From Hydrangea macrophylla (Eukaryota > Streptophyta > Magnoliopsida > Cornales > Hydrangeaceae), in assembly GCA_033977485.1 (NCBI GenBank), contig CM066990.1, positions 14,698,001 to 14,762,000 of the forward strand: a DNA stretch of 64,000 nucleotides, written 5' to 3'. This document shows positions 23,459 through 34,668 of the stretch, in pieces. Numbering within the stretch: the first letter of the stretch is position 1; each line of letters begins with the position of its first letter. The notes under the pieces were generated by a model, which saw nothing but the letters and a program-made list of their open reading frames with translations, was not told the origin of the DNA and did no database searches. The translations under genes and the position numbers were made by a program.

Positions 23459-24711
23459 GCCAAGACAGGTAGTTCCACACACATATTTGGACAAAAGGGT
23501 AGTTTCCATTTATGTGGTGGCAAGTAGTTTTTGGCCCAAAACCCAAAGCTACTACGATTTCATACTTACCCATCTACTTATGGTGAGCCAAACCTATAAA
23601 ACATTAGTGGGCCCACCATCCTGCAAATTGAATGATCAGAAACCAAGCAAACAATTCCGTATACAAACCGTCCACATTCTAACTCAAACGTCGCATTCAT
23701 TATTCCACGCATATCAGCCTTATGAAATAATCCATATTCATTACTTATTAGCCTAAAATTTATCTTTGCATTCCCTAGCTTCACCACTTGGCCACCCTCC
23801 ATGGTACAGCCCACACATATATCCCATGTGTGCCTGGACATACTACCAACATCCACTCCGGTGCCAGTTTGGTTGAGGTATCAACCAAACCAGGTCTACA
23901 CAACTGAAGGCCGGTTAATATGCCTAGACGTTTATACAATATAAGTCGAGCATAAGGCTTAGGCCAGCTTGATCACGTAGCCACTGGCAAAAGTACACTC
24001 AACAAGTCTTAAGCCAGCTTGATCACGAAGCCAGTGGCAAAAGAATGCGAGCTACCAAAAATAATAACGCAACAACGGGGAGTAGTGAACACTAAGGAAT
24101 TATGTTGCGATTATCACTTATCGTTTGTATTATCCCAAAAATTGTGAATTTCACGTTTATCACATAGTTCTGTCTCATCATAGTCTAATCACGTCTCTAA
24201 CTTTTAGATGCATTCCAATTTCTTACAATAAAAGGGTTTTATCAATTAACCCATAAGAATCTTCCCTCAATAATTTCCAATCAAATTACAAGTTTCCCAA
24301 TATACTATTCAATGTATTGAATTTACGCATTTTTATCAAAATGACCACAAAATAAGGTCACTTATTTCAGGTACAATAACCTCAACACAACATTCAATAT
24401 TTGCCTACAAGAAACACATAATAAAAATTCACATTCTCATATCGTAAAGTATTTACTTAAACATTTTTCACTGCTACTGAAATTGTAAATTTCTGCCCAA
24501 ACGGTGCAGAATCAGGAAAAACTCTATTTGATGAAAGTTGTGCAGAATCGCGTTTCCTACAGGCCAATTCTGACAGAATTCCATAATTCTAAGCCATTGT
24601 TTTATAATGTTTTTTCAAAGTTTCTACCACTGTTAAAATAAAAATAAATTGAATTTTCTATTATTTATTCATTATCAAAATTATTCCCCTCTGTGTATTC
24701 ATCAAATTAAC
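23459..24711. other. unassigned non-coding stretch
   Basis: I recognise no gene. A ~55-bp unit (AAGSCTTARGCCAGCTTGATCACG.AGCC) is duplicated at ~23945-24050. From ~24100 the sequence is AT-rich and may be the inner part of an LTR ending at 26323. A short minus-strand ORF at 23578-23856 matches nothing I know and is probably chance. Confidence 0.4.
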
Positions 24712-25366
24712 TGATGATGCCAAGAATAGGTAAGAGTAAAGTAAAGCAATTTCAGGAGAGAGAGAGTGAGTAACTATTTTTTGTATGTGGTTCAGCCCTG
24801 TTAATGAAGGTACCTACGTCCACGGGTGTGTCTGAGCACGTTCACTAGCAGATCACCGGCGGGCCTGGTGAGCCAACAAAGAGGGGCAGCACTACTTGTA
24901 ATACCGGCCGGGTATATGTGTATAATGGTGAATTCTATAGAGGTGCTGTGTAGACTGAAAAGTTGGCCCCCTTCAATAAGGGGTGAGGGGTATCTTTTAT
25001 AGATGTAAGAGACCTACTCATACATGGATAAGGAATTATAATCCTATTGTTATAGATTGGCATTAATTATGGGGATTTCCAAATTGGATTAGGAAATAGT
25101 GTGCACTTTCCATTAGTCTTCTAGCTTGAGTAGGAAACTGTCCGTAATGCTCGGGAACATGCCTGTGGGCCCGGATGAACTGTTCCCGCGGTGGGATGTG
25201 TCCGTGCGGTGTTCCCGACCTATTGGCCGGGGCGTGGATAAACCGCCCGGGATGATGAGTAGACTAGACCGCTCGGGCTGATGGTTGTCCGAGGAGTTGT
25301 GCATGATGGACTGGCTGCTGATTTGAACCGCTCGGTCATAGGATAGAGCCAATTTTGGGTGTATCA
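24712..25366 (-). repeat. solo LTR, 655 bp, minus orientation
   Basis: It is bounded by TGATGATGCC on the left and GTATCA on the right; on the minus strand it starts TGATACACCC and ends GGCATCATCA. TTAAC is repeated at 24707-24711 and 25367-25371. A minus-strand TATAAAAG lies at ~24995. Upstream (plus 25140-25350) is GC-rich with CCGAGCGG/CCGCTCGG and ACCGCCCGGG palindromes. No internal region is present. Confidence 0.85.
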
Positions 25367-25371
25367 TTAAC

Positions 25372-25662
25372 TATCCACATGATCTATCCAAATACACCGA
25401 GAACACATTCATAAAATCACATGAAGAAAAATAAGTATTTATCATTCAATAATAACGAATGGGGATCAACACACAATTTAACACCAATCACAAAATTAAC
25501 AAGAAATAATTGGATTCTCTTGCACATACATATACCTACGTGTATATATATACCCAAATATAAATTTTAACTCACCTAGTTGATCAAAAATCGACAACCA
25601 CGAACGCCCTGCGATTCCACACGTGCCCACGAACCCGAGACCCTTCTCCTTTCTTCTTCTTC

Positions 25663-25733
<71 letters not shown>

Positions 25734-26323
25734 ACACACACACACACGTCTGTTCTCTCTTTGGGTGGCTAGGGTTAATGTTATATGAATATCATACTCT
25801 CCTAACTAGGTTTATAAAACTACTAACACTTGACTGCACAAGAATCCCGTTTTTCTTCTTGTGGGCTCACAAAAGAGACCTGTATGAGCCCAGAATGCAA
25901 TCCAAACCACTAAAATAGCTTACCCAAATGATACTCATACCTCGGGTACTTAATTTTCGTGTTAAATTCACTAATTAACTTACTTGTGGGCCCCGAAACA
26001 CTACCCGACACTAAACTCATCATTCTACAAAAATTGTAACTCAGTCATACAAATAATCTATCATACAATTTAATTAAAGCTCAAAATGTCATGTCATAAT
26101 AACAATGAAACATTAGAAATTTTAATAATACAAAAACAATCGGGAAAATGTTACTGGTATTAGTAACAAATTAAATATGCTTACTAGCAATTTAATTCAT
26201 GGGTTCTCCAAACTTAAATTTTTTAAACACGTGTCTTACATATGCACACTCATATAATATTACTAACTGAAAATAATTATTAAAATAATTATTTACACAC
26301 TTAAAAATTTTAGGGTTATTACA
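25372..26323 (-). repeat. probable gypsy-type LTR tract, minus orientation
   Basis: On the minus strand the block starts TGTAATAACCCTAAAATTTT, a start typical of plant chromovirus (Tekay-like) LTRs, and abuts element E leader without a PPT, as expected for a solo or outer LTR. It probably extends left beyond the 655-bp solo LTR to about 24100. I could not fix the left end or a target duplication. Confidence 0.45.
25647..25748. repeat. compound microsatellite (TTC)n-(CT)n-(CA)n
   Basis: About 100 bp of TTC repeats pass into CT repeats and then CACACA. Arg- or Ser-rich ORFs across it in either direction are artefacts of the repeat. Confidence 0.95.
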
Positions 26324-27659
26324 GGAGTACAACTTTTTGGTCCTATCTTCTATTCTCTGATTTCTTAGGGATTTTCAAAAAATCAGATGTCTTATTTGCG
26401 AAAGAATTTTCAAAGAATGATATTTTACAAAAGAATAGAAAATCAAAGATGGAAAATCTTTTCCTTTTCAAAAATATTTTCTAAAAAATCAAAGAAATCT
26501 TTTTCAAAATTCTGAGGAAAACAAATCTTTTCTTTTTAGAAGTATTTTACACGCGTCGCACTCGTGAGTTGTATATGCAATGCTCGAGTAGTGCATGCAA
26601 TGCAAATGAAATGAAATCTAATCTAAATGCAATGCACCTTAATCTAGCTTAGACCTAGCATATCTGCATATATGCACATAAGATTCCTTGAGTATGCTAA
26701 TCACCTTACTAATCCAATCATTATCTAAGGATTTTTAGGCTTTGAAATTCTTGATGGCTCAGATTTACAAAATTGAATTTTTCATGAAAATCTTGGAAGA
26801 GAGTGGGAGATTTGTAATTTTCAAAAAGCATTTTTGAACCATCAATGCTTGTGGTATGAAATCATGATTTTAAAATCGAGGTAGGAAATTTAAAATTCTA
26901 AAATCTGAAATTGAATCATCAAAGTGTGGAATCATGATTTCTTTGAAAACCAAGGTAGGAATTTTGAAATTCTCTAAAATATGGGGAGAATTTTTGAAGT
27001 TGAATCATCAAAGTAGGAATTTTGAAATTTTCTAAAATTTAGGGAGAATTTTGGAAGAATTTTGTGAAAGTGGATTTCAAAACGAATTTTTCAAAAGGGA
27101 TATTTCCGGAATTTTTAAAATACTTGGGTTTTTCAAATAAGTGTTTTTATTTTAAAAATTTTCAAAAATCGTCCTCGAATATTGATTGGATGTTCGGATA
27201 AAGACCATACTACTCTAGAGGAATCTACCATACAAGGTTTGATAATGCCTTCGTATATACGTCCTCATCACCCACATAATCCCTTATGGGCAAACACAAA
27301 TAATTCATCACATTGTCCTAGTCAAAGATGATAATCAAGATCCTAATTGAAGGGTTCTATAGAAACTATATGCAAATATCGGGTTTTAGTCTCACAAAGG
27401 GTCCATGAGCAAGCCAAGGGCTCTATATACCGCACGCGGTACAAGGCTAACGGTGACTACATGCTACCAAAGTCTCTTATCAAATGGAGGAAAGGGGGCA
27501 ACACACCCACAAGGCAATGGTCTCAAGCAGTCGCGGTGAAAGAACAATGCAAGTGTAAATGCAGGTAGAAATAACACGATTATCGAATTAATAACAAGGA
27601 TATTTATTGGCTCAAGTCAAACCCTCGAAGAACAAGAAACTATAAGTTTCATGTTCAAA
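26324..27659 (-). other. Tat-type element E: untranslated leader
   Basis: Minus-strand sequence left of a Tat primer site. It has the same flavour as the leaders of A and B (TTTTGAAA/TTTTCAAA-rich stretches, GCATGCA words near 26590). No gag is seen; the element is cut at 26323 by an LTR-like tract. Confidence 0.5.
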
Positions 27660-27677
27660 TCCATAGCAGAGTCGCCA
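27660..27677 (-). other. primer binding site of element E
   Basis: On the minus strand TGGCGACTCTGCTATGG lies 3 nt (ATC) after the LTR end CTACA. It matches the A/B PBS for the first 13 nt. The long tRNA-like extension of A and B is absent here. Confidence 0.75.
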
Positions 27678-27680
27678 GAT

Positions 27681-29730
27681 TGTAGGACATGCAGAAAGGG
27701 GGGATCCTGGAATTTTCCCTTGATAGTGTCCTGGGACGGATCCTAAGGAGCACAATTCAGGGAAACTAGGACTTCCTCATGCGATCCTAGAGACAAAGAG
27801 TCGCCACCTAATTTTTATCAAGAATTAGGAAATCCAAGTTTGACTCGCCCGAAATTGAATAAGGTTACTCGCCCTTCATTACTAGAAACTATGTTCGGAG
27901 GTCTTGGTACGAGAGGGGAAGGAGCCCAAGTAGGACTAAAGCACCCCATCCTTGCCCTACTGAATGGTAGGCCTTGATTCAAATATCCTTGTTCTTAATT
28001 TATAATTGGTGTTGTTTCCTCAAACATACTAGATAATATATATATATATGTCAAAAGGGAACATCTAAGGAAAATCATGTAAAGAGATTAAATCAAGTAG
28101 CAGTCAGATGCACATTCAATACAAGGGAGAGGTATACTTACAGTGGTTAGTCCCGCCCGAGGCCGATGGAAGTAAAGGAAACATGTCATGATATGCAAAG
28201 AGGGAACGAGAAGACTTACATTGATTGACTTAAATGGAGTCGCAAAAAAGAAAAAGAAAGGAAACGTGTAATGCAATCATGCAACAATCCTAGATAAGAT
28301 GTCTCTAACACATAAGCATATAAACGAGGACTATCCTAAAGGAAATGTGTCATTGAAAACAAAGTTGTAAACCTAGAAAAATTCTAAGAGAAATGATAGA
28401 AATAGTACACGATACATGGGCACTAAGCCACATGTAGACGAGGCAAACCCACAAATCGAAATCCGGATCCACGACATTCAATTCTCTGCACTAAGATACC
28501 AAGAAATACCCAAGCATTGCAAAAACATAAGCAAACAAATGATATGCATGAAAAACAAGGAAAAGATGTCATCAATTAAATTTCTAGATTCAGCAACCTC
28601 TAATGAATCCTATTAAAAGTGGTCTTAAACATGAGCTGGGTTAAAACCCTTTTACAAAAAGTTAGATACATGTCTTAGGGAACTTCTCCAAAAAGTAGAA
28701 CCTCTTTACCATTTCTGAAGTTTGAGAAATAAGAGTTTTGGGAACAGTGAACCAGGACTGTCCACTGTTCTTGTAAAAATCATAATTAATTCTACAACAT
28801 CATGTGAATCTCTATTTGGTGTTGAACGAAAGCTATTTCATTGTAGTTTGTGACAAAAATAATCCCATGGACATGCCATTACCTTACAGTTTTTGAAAAG
28901 ATATTTTAAGCAGACTCTGTTATTCTGGAAATTTGGTATCATTTGACAAAGGAATGCAAATCATAATAGAAGTTCATGAATCAAGGTTTATTCATCGATT
29001 ATTGTTGAGTGATCAAGGTAAGACCATTTTGTGTACATAACCATGATTGTAGTTAATCTTAGAAAATTCCAGAATAGTTGTATCAACTTCAAACGCTTAG
29101 AAAACGATCTTAACTCGATTGTATGATAACGATTTTACATCGTTATATAGATACATGAGTTAGTAATCATTCCCAAAAAGCGGAATATCGATAACTATTA
29201 TAGATTTTCTAAAATTCAATTACAAAGAGACTATGTTCAAATCTGTCAACCGATTTCTCAACAATTTCTAAAAATAGCATATGGATCCAAGAGGTTCTAA
29301 AAACAGATCGAATGAAAGCTAATTCATCAAAGTTTATCCAAAAAATTTGAAATCCATCAAACTATGGATTTTGATGGACCAAATCCAATGGACAAAACCA
29401 ATCTATTTTGCTGAATTTTATCTAATTCATTTTAAAGTGAGAAAAAACATCTTAGGTGATGGTTGAAGCTTATTCGAGAGATCAAGCTCATAGACCAACT
29501 TAATTATCATGATTGCCAATCAATTTAGCCCTCAAGTTCTATGAAGAACTTTGGATCATGGATCAAAGGGACTTACAAATATCCTATTGGAAATGAAATC
29601 CAATAGGAATTCTAGGTAATAGGAATAATCAAGAGATTGGTATGAACATAGGAATCATCCTTCTCATAGATCATACTTCCAAACCATCATAGAATTCAAA
29701 ATAGATACATGTATATAATCATGTATGCAT
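27681..29730 (-). repeat. LTR of element E (R-U5 side), minus orientation
   Basis: The LTR's 3' end is at 27681. The hairpin CCTAC-CATTCA-GTAGG (minus strand; plus 27956-27971) is followed by GTGCTTTAGTCC and GGGCTCCTTCC, as in A and B. The stretch 28650-29450 resembles the gene-free R-U5 of the other Tat LTRs. The U3 end is not defined, because LTR F begins at 29731. No coding signal. Confidence 0.6.
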
Positions 29731-31201
29731 TGTGGATACCGGGATTCCACCGCTTCGTTATGTTTTCGAAACTTGTTTGACTTTTGAATCAAGGAAAGAG
29801 AAAAGGTCTGTTGAAAACAGATACAGAGTTGCCACTTGGTCTTTAAGGAACCAAGAAACCTAATTTTGACTCACCCAAATGGATAAAGGGCACCGGCCCT
29901 TCATAACCAAAGAACTTGGTTCGGGGTTTTGGTACGAGAGAGGAAGGAACCTTTGTCACGACTAAAACACCCTCAACTCGCCCCATCTCTCGACGGGCCT
30001 CAATTAGCATCCAAATAATCATCTTATACCATGTTTGGTTCGACAAATAATACTATGATAGTATATTACATCACATAAGAAAATTTGAAAATGGAAGATC
30101 TAAAGGTAAGATATCATTCATAAGATCTAAGCCAAATATCACACACTGCAAAGTGAAAGATCACACAAATAAACCTAAGAAAAATCGTCTAATCATGTAT
30201 CAAATAATCAAGACTTCCTAATCTAAAGGGGGACATGAATTGTTATTGAAACAAATAAACAAAGAAATAAAAAAAAATGCTTAGCAAGCTAGTATGATGC
30301 ATGTTAATCTTTGAGAAAAGAAGACCTCTCAATCCCCGGGATGGATGAGAAAGGATGATTAGATCGGGGGAAGCATGAACGTGTGATCAAGTTCATTCCT
30401 TATAATCTTCTTAGATTAGGAGCCACGAAGGCCCCAAATCTTGCATGGATGCAATGTATGTATCTAGAATATGCCAAGGTTGTAGTGTGCTTTGTGTTCA
30501 TGGATTCCTAGAATGACTTAGAAGTCTATAATGTGTATGAATGAATGAATGAAATCATCATGGGATATGTACAAATGTGGTATGAACTACTTTCTAAGAT
30601 ATGAACTAATTTGGAAGGCATATAAGCATCAAATCAAAGAATGAAAGTTAAAATGTGCTTGCTGTGAATAGTGGACAGAACAGTAACATGATCTTGTAAA
30701 AATGGAAAAGAGGGGTGCTTTCAATGCATGATTTGGTATGGAGATGTTCCTTATTCTGTCTAGAATATAACCCAAAAAGCCAATCTTTAATAACTATCAC
30801 AGATTGAGAGAATTCATATGAACAACAAAGGTTACTCAGAAACAGAGTCCGTACTGTCGACTGAAATGTTGAAAAATCTTAGAAAATTAAAATGAATGAT
30901 CTAGGGGCCCATTTTATACAGAACGTTCCCTAAGACATTGAAATTTAAGGGAAAAATAAGTTGGGACCACCCCTTTTGGAAAATAGTTCTGAAAAAGAAG
31001 TTGGAAGTTAGTCCAGCTGCTGTGACAGCAGAGGCAGAATGTTTGGAAGGAATGTTTGGGTCCAAATGGACCATTTTCAAGTACTTCCAAGTCAAACCAA
31101 AAATCATGGGTGTTCTCCAATGAGTTGGGAAGACTTTCCAAGTGGCCTTGCATCTATATGTTGAGTATTGAGTTCTAGGAAAATCTTTGAACTCAGCTCA
31201 C
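29731..31201 (-). repeat. LTR F, minus orientation, interrupted by element A
   Basis: The left edge TGTGGATACC is the reverse of a TATCCACA LTR end and is not followed by a primer site, so F is a 3' or solo LTR inserted in E. It carries the hairpin CCCGTC-GAGA-GATGGG (minus; plus 29982-29997) and GTGTTTTAGTC. It is cut at 31201 by the 5' LTR of A. Its other half should lie beyond the window. Confidence 0.6.
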
Positions 31202-31724
31202 TGTAGACACCCCAATTTTGACCAAACGTCAAATCCAGGGATTGGTTACCTCTCAAAGACCGATGATGATGATATCCGTGACATTCGAGGATTTTCCCAA
31301 GAAATTCAAAATCTTCAAGAAAAAAATTTTTAGAAAATAATAAAAATGATAAAGGGAGAGGATTCAGGCATTCGGGAGGGAAACCCGAACGACGAAGAAC
31401 GTGTGAGAAACCCAGTCTGGAAATCCATTTTATTTTAAAGAAAAAAAAAGAGAATTTATAAACAAAAACAAAAAAAAGAAAGAGAGAAAGAGGGAGTTTC
31501 CTTGAAAAAAGGAAGGACAAAATAAATGAAAAGATTTTTGAAAAAGAGAAAATACAAAAAAGAAATAGTATATTCAAAAATATACCATGCACATGGTTGA
31601 TACCATGCACATGGGGGATCTTAATGCAAATATATACATACATAAAATAAAAAATTTTGTTTACACCAACATACTTTTGAAAAATCCAAAAAGAGGGACA
31701 AAATTCAGTTAGCCCCGGCACGCG

Positions 31725-31943
31725 GAAAACGCGGCGGCACTCACTGAGTGCCGCGCCGGTACTCACTGTTTGCCGCCCGGCACTCAGCAAGTGCCGCCCG
31801 GCACTCAGTGAGTGCCGCCGGCACCCAGCGAGTGCCGCTGGCTGTAACAGACTGCATCTTCTCACATGTTCTAGAAGAAAACCTTGCACATGGGTTTCCA
31901 CCCGAATTTACCCATCTATCCCTGGAATAAAGGCCTATATAAA
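31725..31943 (+). promoter_or_regulatory. U3 promoter of LTR A: palindrome array and TATA
   Basis: At 31725-31845 GGCACTCACTGAGTGCCG-type words repeat about five times (GGCACTCAGCAAGTGCCG, GGCACTCAGTGAGTGCCG, GGCACCCAGCGAGTGCCG). The TATA CTATATAAAC is at 31935-31944. In the second LTR the array is 54295-54400 and the TATA 54493-54500. Confidence 0.8.
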
Positions 31944-32139
31944 CAAAACCTCCTCTTCCATTTTGAGGACTTGAACTTGAAAATCAAGAGATACATATAT
32001 ACAAGAATCATATAGATTTTTAGAGAGAGAGAAGAAGAATTTCTTGAAGAGCTTGAAGAATTTGAAGAATCTTGAAGAGAATTTGGGAAATCTTGGAAGA
32101 TCCTCACAAGAAGTTGAAGAAATACTTGAGGTCCTAGAG

Positions 32140-34019
32140 GTAACCTCTTAATCCTTGATAGAATTAGGACCATTCAATCACAAGTTCATAGTTCTAGGAA
32201 CTTTTTCACATTTTCAAAACCTCTCTTCTTATCCCATTTCATCACACACCACCAAGAACTTGTGATTGAATCTCATGACATTTCATCAATTTGGATGTAA
32301 TTAGCTTTGGGTTTAAGACAAATTCAACTTTAAAGAGTTTGTATCCTTAGTCTTCTAAGTAATCCTTGATTTTCCTTATTTCTATTTCATTAAAAAGGTG
32401 CATGAGATCTTCCATATCTCATTGAACCTCTTTGAGTTTGATTATTTAATTTCCTATGATCTTATGATCTATATGGAGATTAGAATGAATCATAGTCTTA
32501 ATCTACATATAATTAGTGAGACTCAAGTCTTAATCCATGACTTGAACCTCTTCATTAAGAAATCTTGTGGAATCCTTACTATATTCCAATGAGGTTTGAG
32601 TAGATTTTAACTTCATTTAGTCTCCAATGACCATCAAATGGTAGGAGTAGTGATTTGAATCCAAACTTTTATCCATGGATTCAAGTTCTTTGTTCTTTGG
32701 ATCTTGTGAAATCCATGCTCTACTTCATTAAAACCTATGAGCATATATGCCTCATAGTCTCCAATGACCATCAAATGGTAGGAGAAAATGTGTTAGTTCA
32801 AGTCTATTCCCATGGCTTGGACTAATCTTTCTCTTAGGTTTTAAGAAGTCTTTCATACTTCATCTAAAACCTACATATGAGTATGTCTCTAACTCCAATG
32901 ACCATCAAATGGTAGGAGTGATAAGTTGAATTCAAACTTGGGTCCATAGGTTTGAGTTCTTTATTTGAGGATTTTGTGAAGTTCATTTCAATACTTCATC
33001 AAGATCCATAAGTGTAGTATGCCTCATAGTCTTAAATGACCATCAAATGGTAGAAGGAGTAGTTTGGTTTGAGCCCCAACTTCATGTTTTAATAGTTGAG
33101 GCCAATCAACAAACTTGAACTAGCAAGACAAAAACAGTGGGTTCATAAACCGTTTTTGATCAAAGATTTTTAGTTTAAGATCTAACCGTTGAAATCAAGT
33201 GAAACCAACGGGAAAATATCAGTAACACATTGTTTTACCACTGTGATTTTTGTTTTAGCAAGATTTTGGGATTAGAGAGGTTTGATCATGATTTTTGTGA
33301 GCTAATCACAATCTGTCCAGAGTTCTAGAATGCTTTCAGAATAATAAGTCTGTTTTGAAATCAATAAATCAGAACCCTAATAAAGTTTTCGGGGTCTCAA
33401 ATAATTTTTTATAAGTACCTTAATGTGTTAGGAAGGTACCCTAAAAAGATCTAAGTGTTTCTCATTTTTTTACTATTTTTAGAAAATCATACAAGATCTC
33501 TGGACAGAGAGTTGCAGAATCCTGAGTGAGGTCTAGTATTTTCAGTATTCCCGGAGATCTAACTGTTGAAACCTTGATTTTTTTTTTTTCGGTTAGAAAC
33601 TAGACTCACAGAGGCATAACATATCCAAAAATCAGTAAGCTCCAACATTGAAAGTATTTTATTTCCATTTTTGAACGTCGGGTCTGCTCTCTGTAAATCA
33701 CAAAAAACTGCTACTGTTTTTGTCTAACCTTATTTATTTCAACTTAAGTAGTATCCCAATGGCTTAGGACTCAAACCATGTTTTGAACAAGGATAATTTA
33801 GATTAAACCCAGAGGCTAAGTGATCCAAATTAGTGAATAAATTCATATCTTATTATTGTTCATAATCATTCATTCATTCATATACATTGATGCTTATAGT
33901 TAGAAATAGTTCTTGGACAAAGTTGGGCTTAATTGAATTTAATTGAACATGACTTATGATTGATTACCTTTTGATATTATATCTAGTATGAGGCATGTGT
34001 ACTAACCTTTGTTTTGTAG
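32140..34019 (+). other. possible leader intron inside LTR A
   Basis: CTAGAG|GTAACC at 32139/32140 fits a 5' splice site. TTTGTTTTGTAG ends at 34019, preceded by TACTAAC at 34000-34006, a perfect branch-point word although only ~14 nt from the AG. LTR B keeps GGAG|GTGACC (~8457) and CTAATCTTTTGTTTTGTAG (~9822-9840). A ~1.9-kb intron downstream of the TATA is therefore possible; this is not proven from sequence. Confidence 0.4.
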
Positions 34020-34395
34020 CGCTTTGAGGTACAATTTCTCAACCCTTTTCTAGTTTAATTTACTTCATTGATTTTAATTGATTTTTCAACCTCATGTGCG
34101 ACACCTTAGCCTAGGTTTTTCCTTATATGTATATATGTGTTAGAGACCTTTCTTAGGTTTATTTTTGCATGCATTGCACGTTTGATATTCACGGCCGGAT
34201 CCCGGGTATGTTTTCTAGTTCTCTATTGCATAATCATGATGTTTGCTAGTTGAATTATGTTGGCTTATGAATGATATTTTGTCGTTAGCAATTTTACACC
34301 ATTTCCAACATGCTTGTGTGATGTATATGTATATATGTACTAATTGAGGGCATGCTTAGATTAATAATTTGATTAAAAAGGATGTTAAGTAGAGG

Positions 34396-34454
34396 CCTAT
34401 CGTGAGATAGGATGAAAGGGGGTGTTTTAGTCCGCCGGGCTCCTTCCCCTTTCA
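34396..34454 (+). other. two-hairpin RNA element in R-U5 of LTR A
   Basis: Hairpin 1 is CCTATC-GTGA-GATAGG (34396-34411). Hairpin 2 pairs TGAAAGGGG (34413-34421) with CCCCTTTCA (34446-34454). Relative to B, stem 2 has two base-pair exchanges (G-C to A-T and A-T to G-C), and loop 1 changes GCAA to GTGA, still GNRA. The same element in the second LTR starts at 56952. Confidence 0.75.
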
Positions 34455-34618
34455 TTCCATAATCCCCGGACCCAGTTTATCTTTGGTTTCGCAAAAGATC
34501 AGTTTGCTTTAAAATGGTTTCTTAATTTTCCTTTTTAAAAATTAAGTGGCGACTCTTTGAATTTGAAAAAAAATATTTTAAAAACAAGTGGGTAGGAAAT
34601 CCTGCGATATCCACAATC

Positions 34619-34668
34619 TGGCGACTCTGCTGGGGATCGAACCCAGAATCTCTGGTTTCGCAGACCAG
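34619..34668 (+). other. primer binding site extended into a tRNA-Arg 3' half (antisense)
   Basis: TGGCGACTCTGCTGGGGA begins 3 nt after the LTR. The reverse complement continues as a perfect T arm (CTGGG, loop TTCGATC, CCCAG), a 5-nt variable loop AGATT and a perfect anticodon arm (CTGGT, loop CTGCGAA, ACCAG). No D arm or 5' acceptor strand follows, so it is not a tRNA gene. Confidence 0.85.

Larger units (their letters stand above)
31202..34615 (+). repeat. first LTR of element A
   Basis: It spans 3414 bp, TGTAGACACC to TATCCACA. Compared with 53763-57171 it has two rather than three copies of a CACATGGTTGATAC unit (~31590) and an extra 22 bp in the palindrome block. Four spaced copies of CCAATGACCATCAAATGGTA (~32622, 32760, 32899, 33038), each with the inverted repeat ACCAT-CAA-ATGGT, lie in R-U5; LTR B has one copy. 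Confidence 0.95.

Noticed and set aside
23578..23856. 92-codon minus-strand ORF
   Set aside because: No family recognised, no promoter or partner, and it lies in unassigned AT-rich DNA next to a truncated copia element.
25496..25918. Arg-rich and Ser-rich ORFs
   Set aside because: They are translations of the (TTC)n(CT)n microsatellite.
31104..31901. 265-codon minus-strand ORF over LTR A
   Set aside because: Low-complexity Phe/Leu-rich reading of the LTR antisense strand. It spans the palindrome block and the LTR/flank boundary and has no domain; its twin in the second LTR differs in length.
34619..34668. A tRNA gene on the minus strand
   Set aside because: Only the 3' half (anticodon arm, T arm, acceptor) is present. 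There is no D arm or 5' acceptor strand, and it sits exactly at the primer site of an LTR element.
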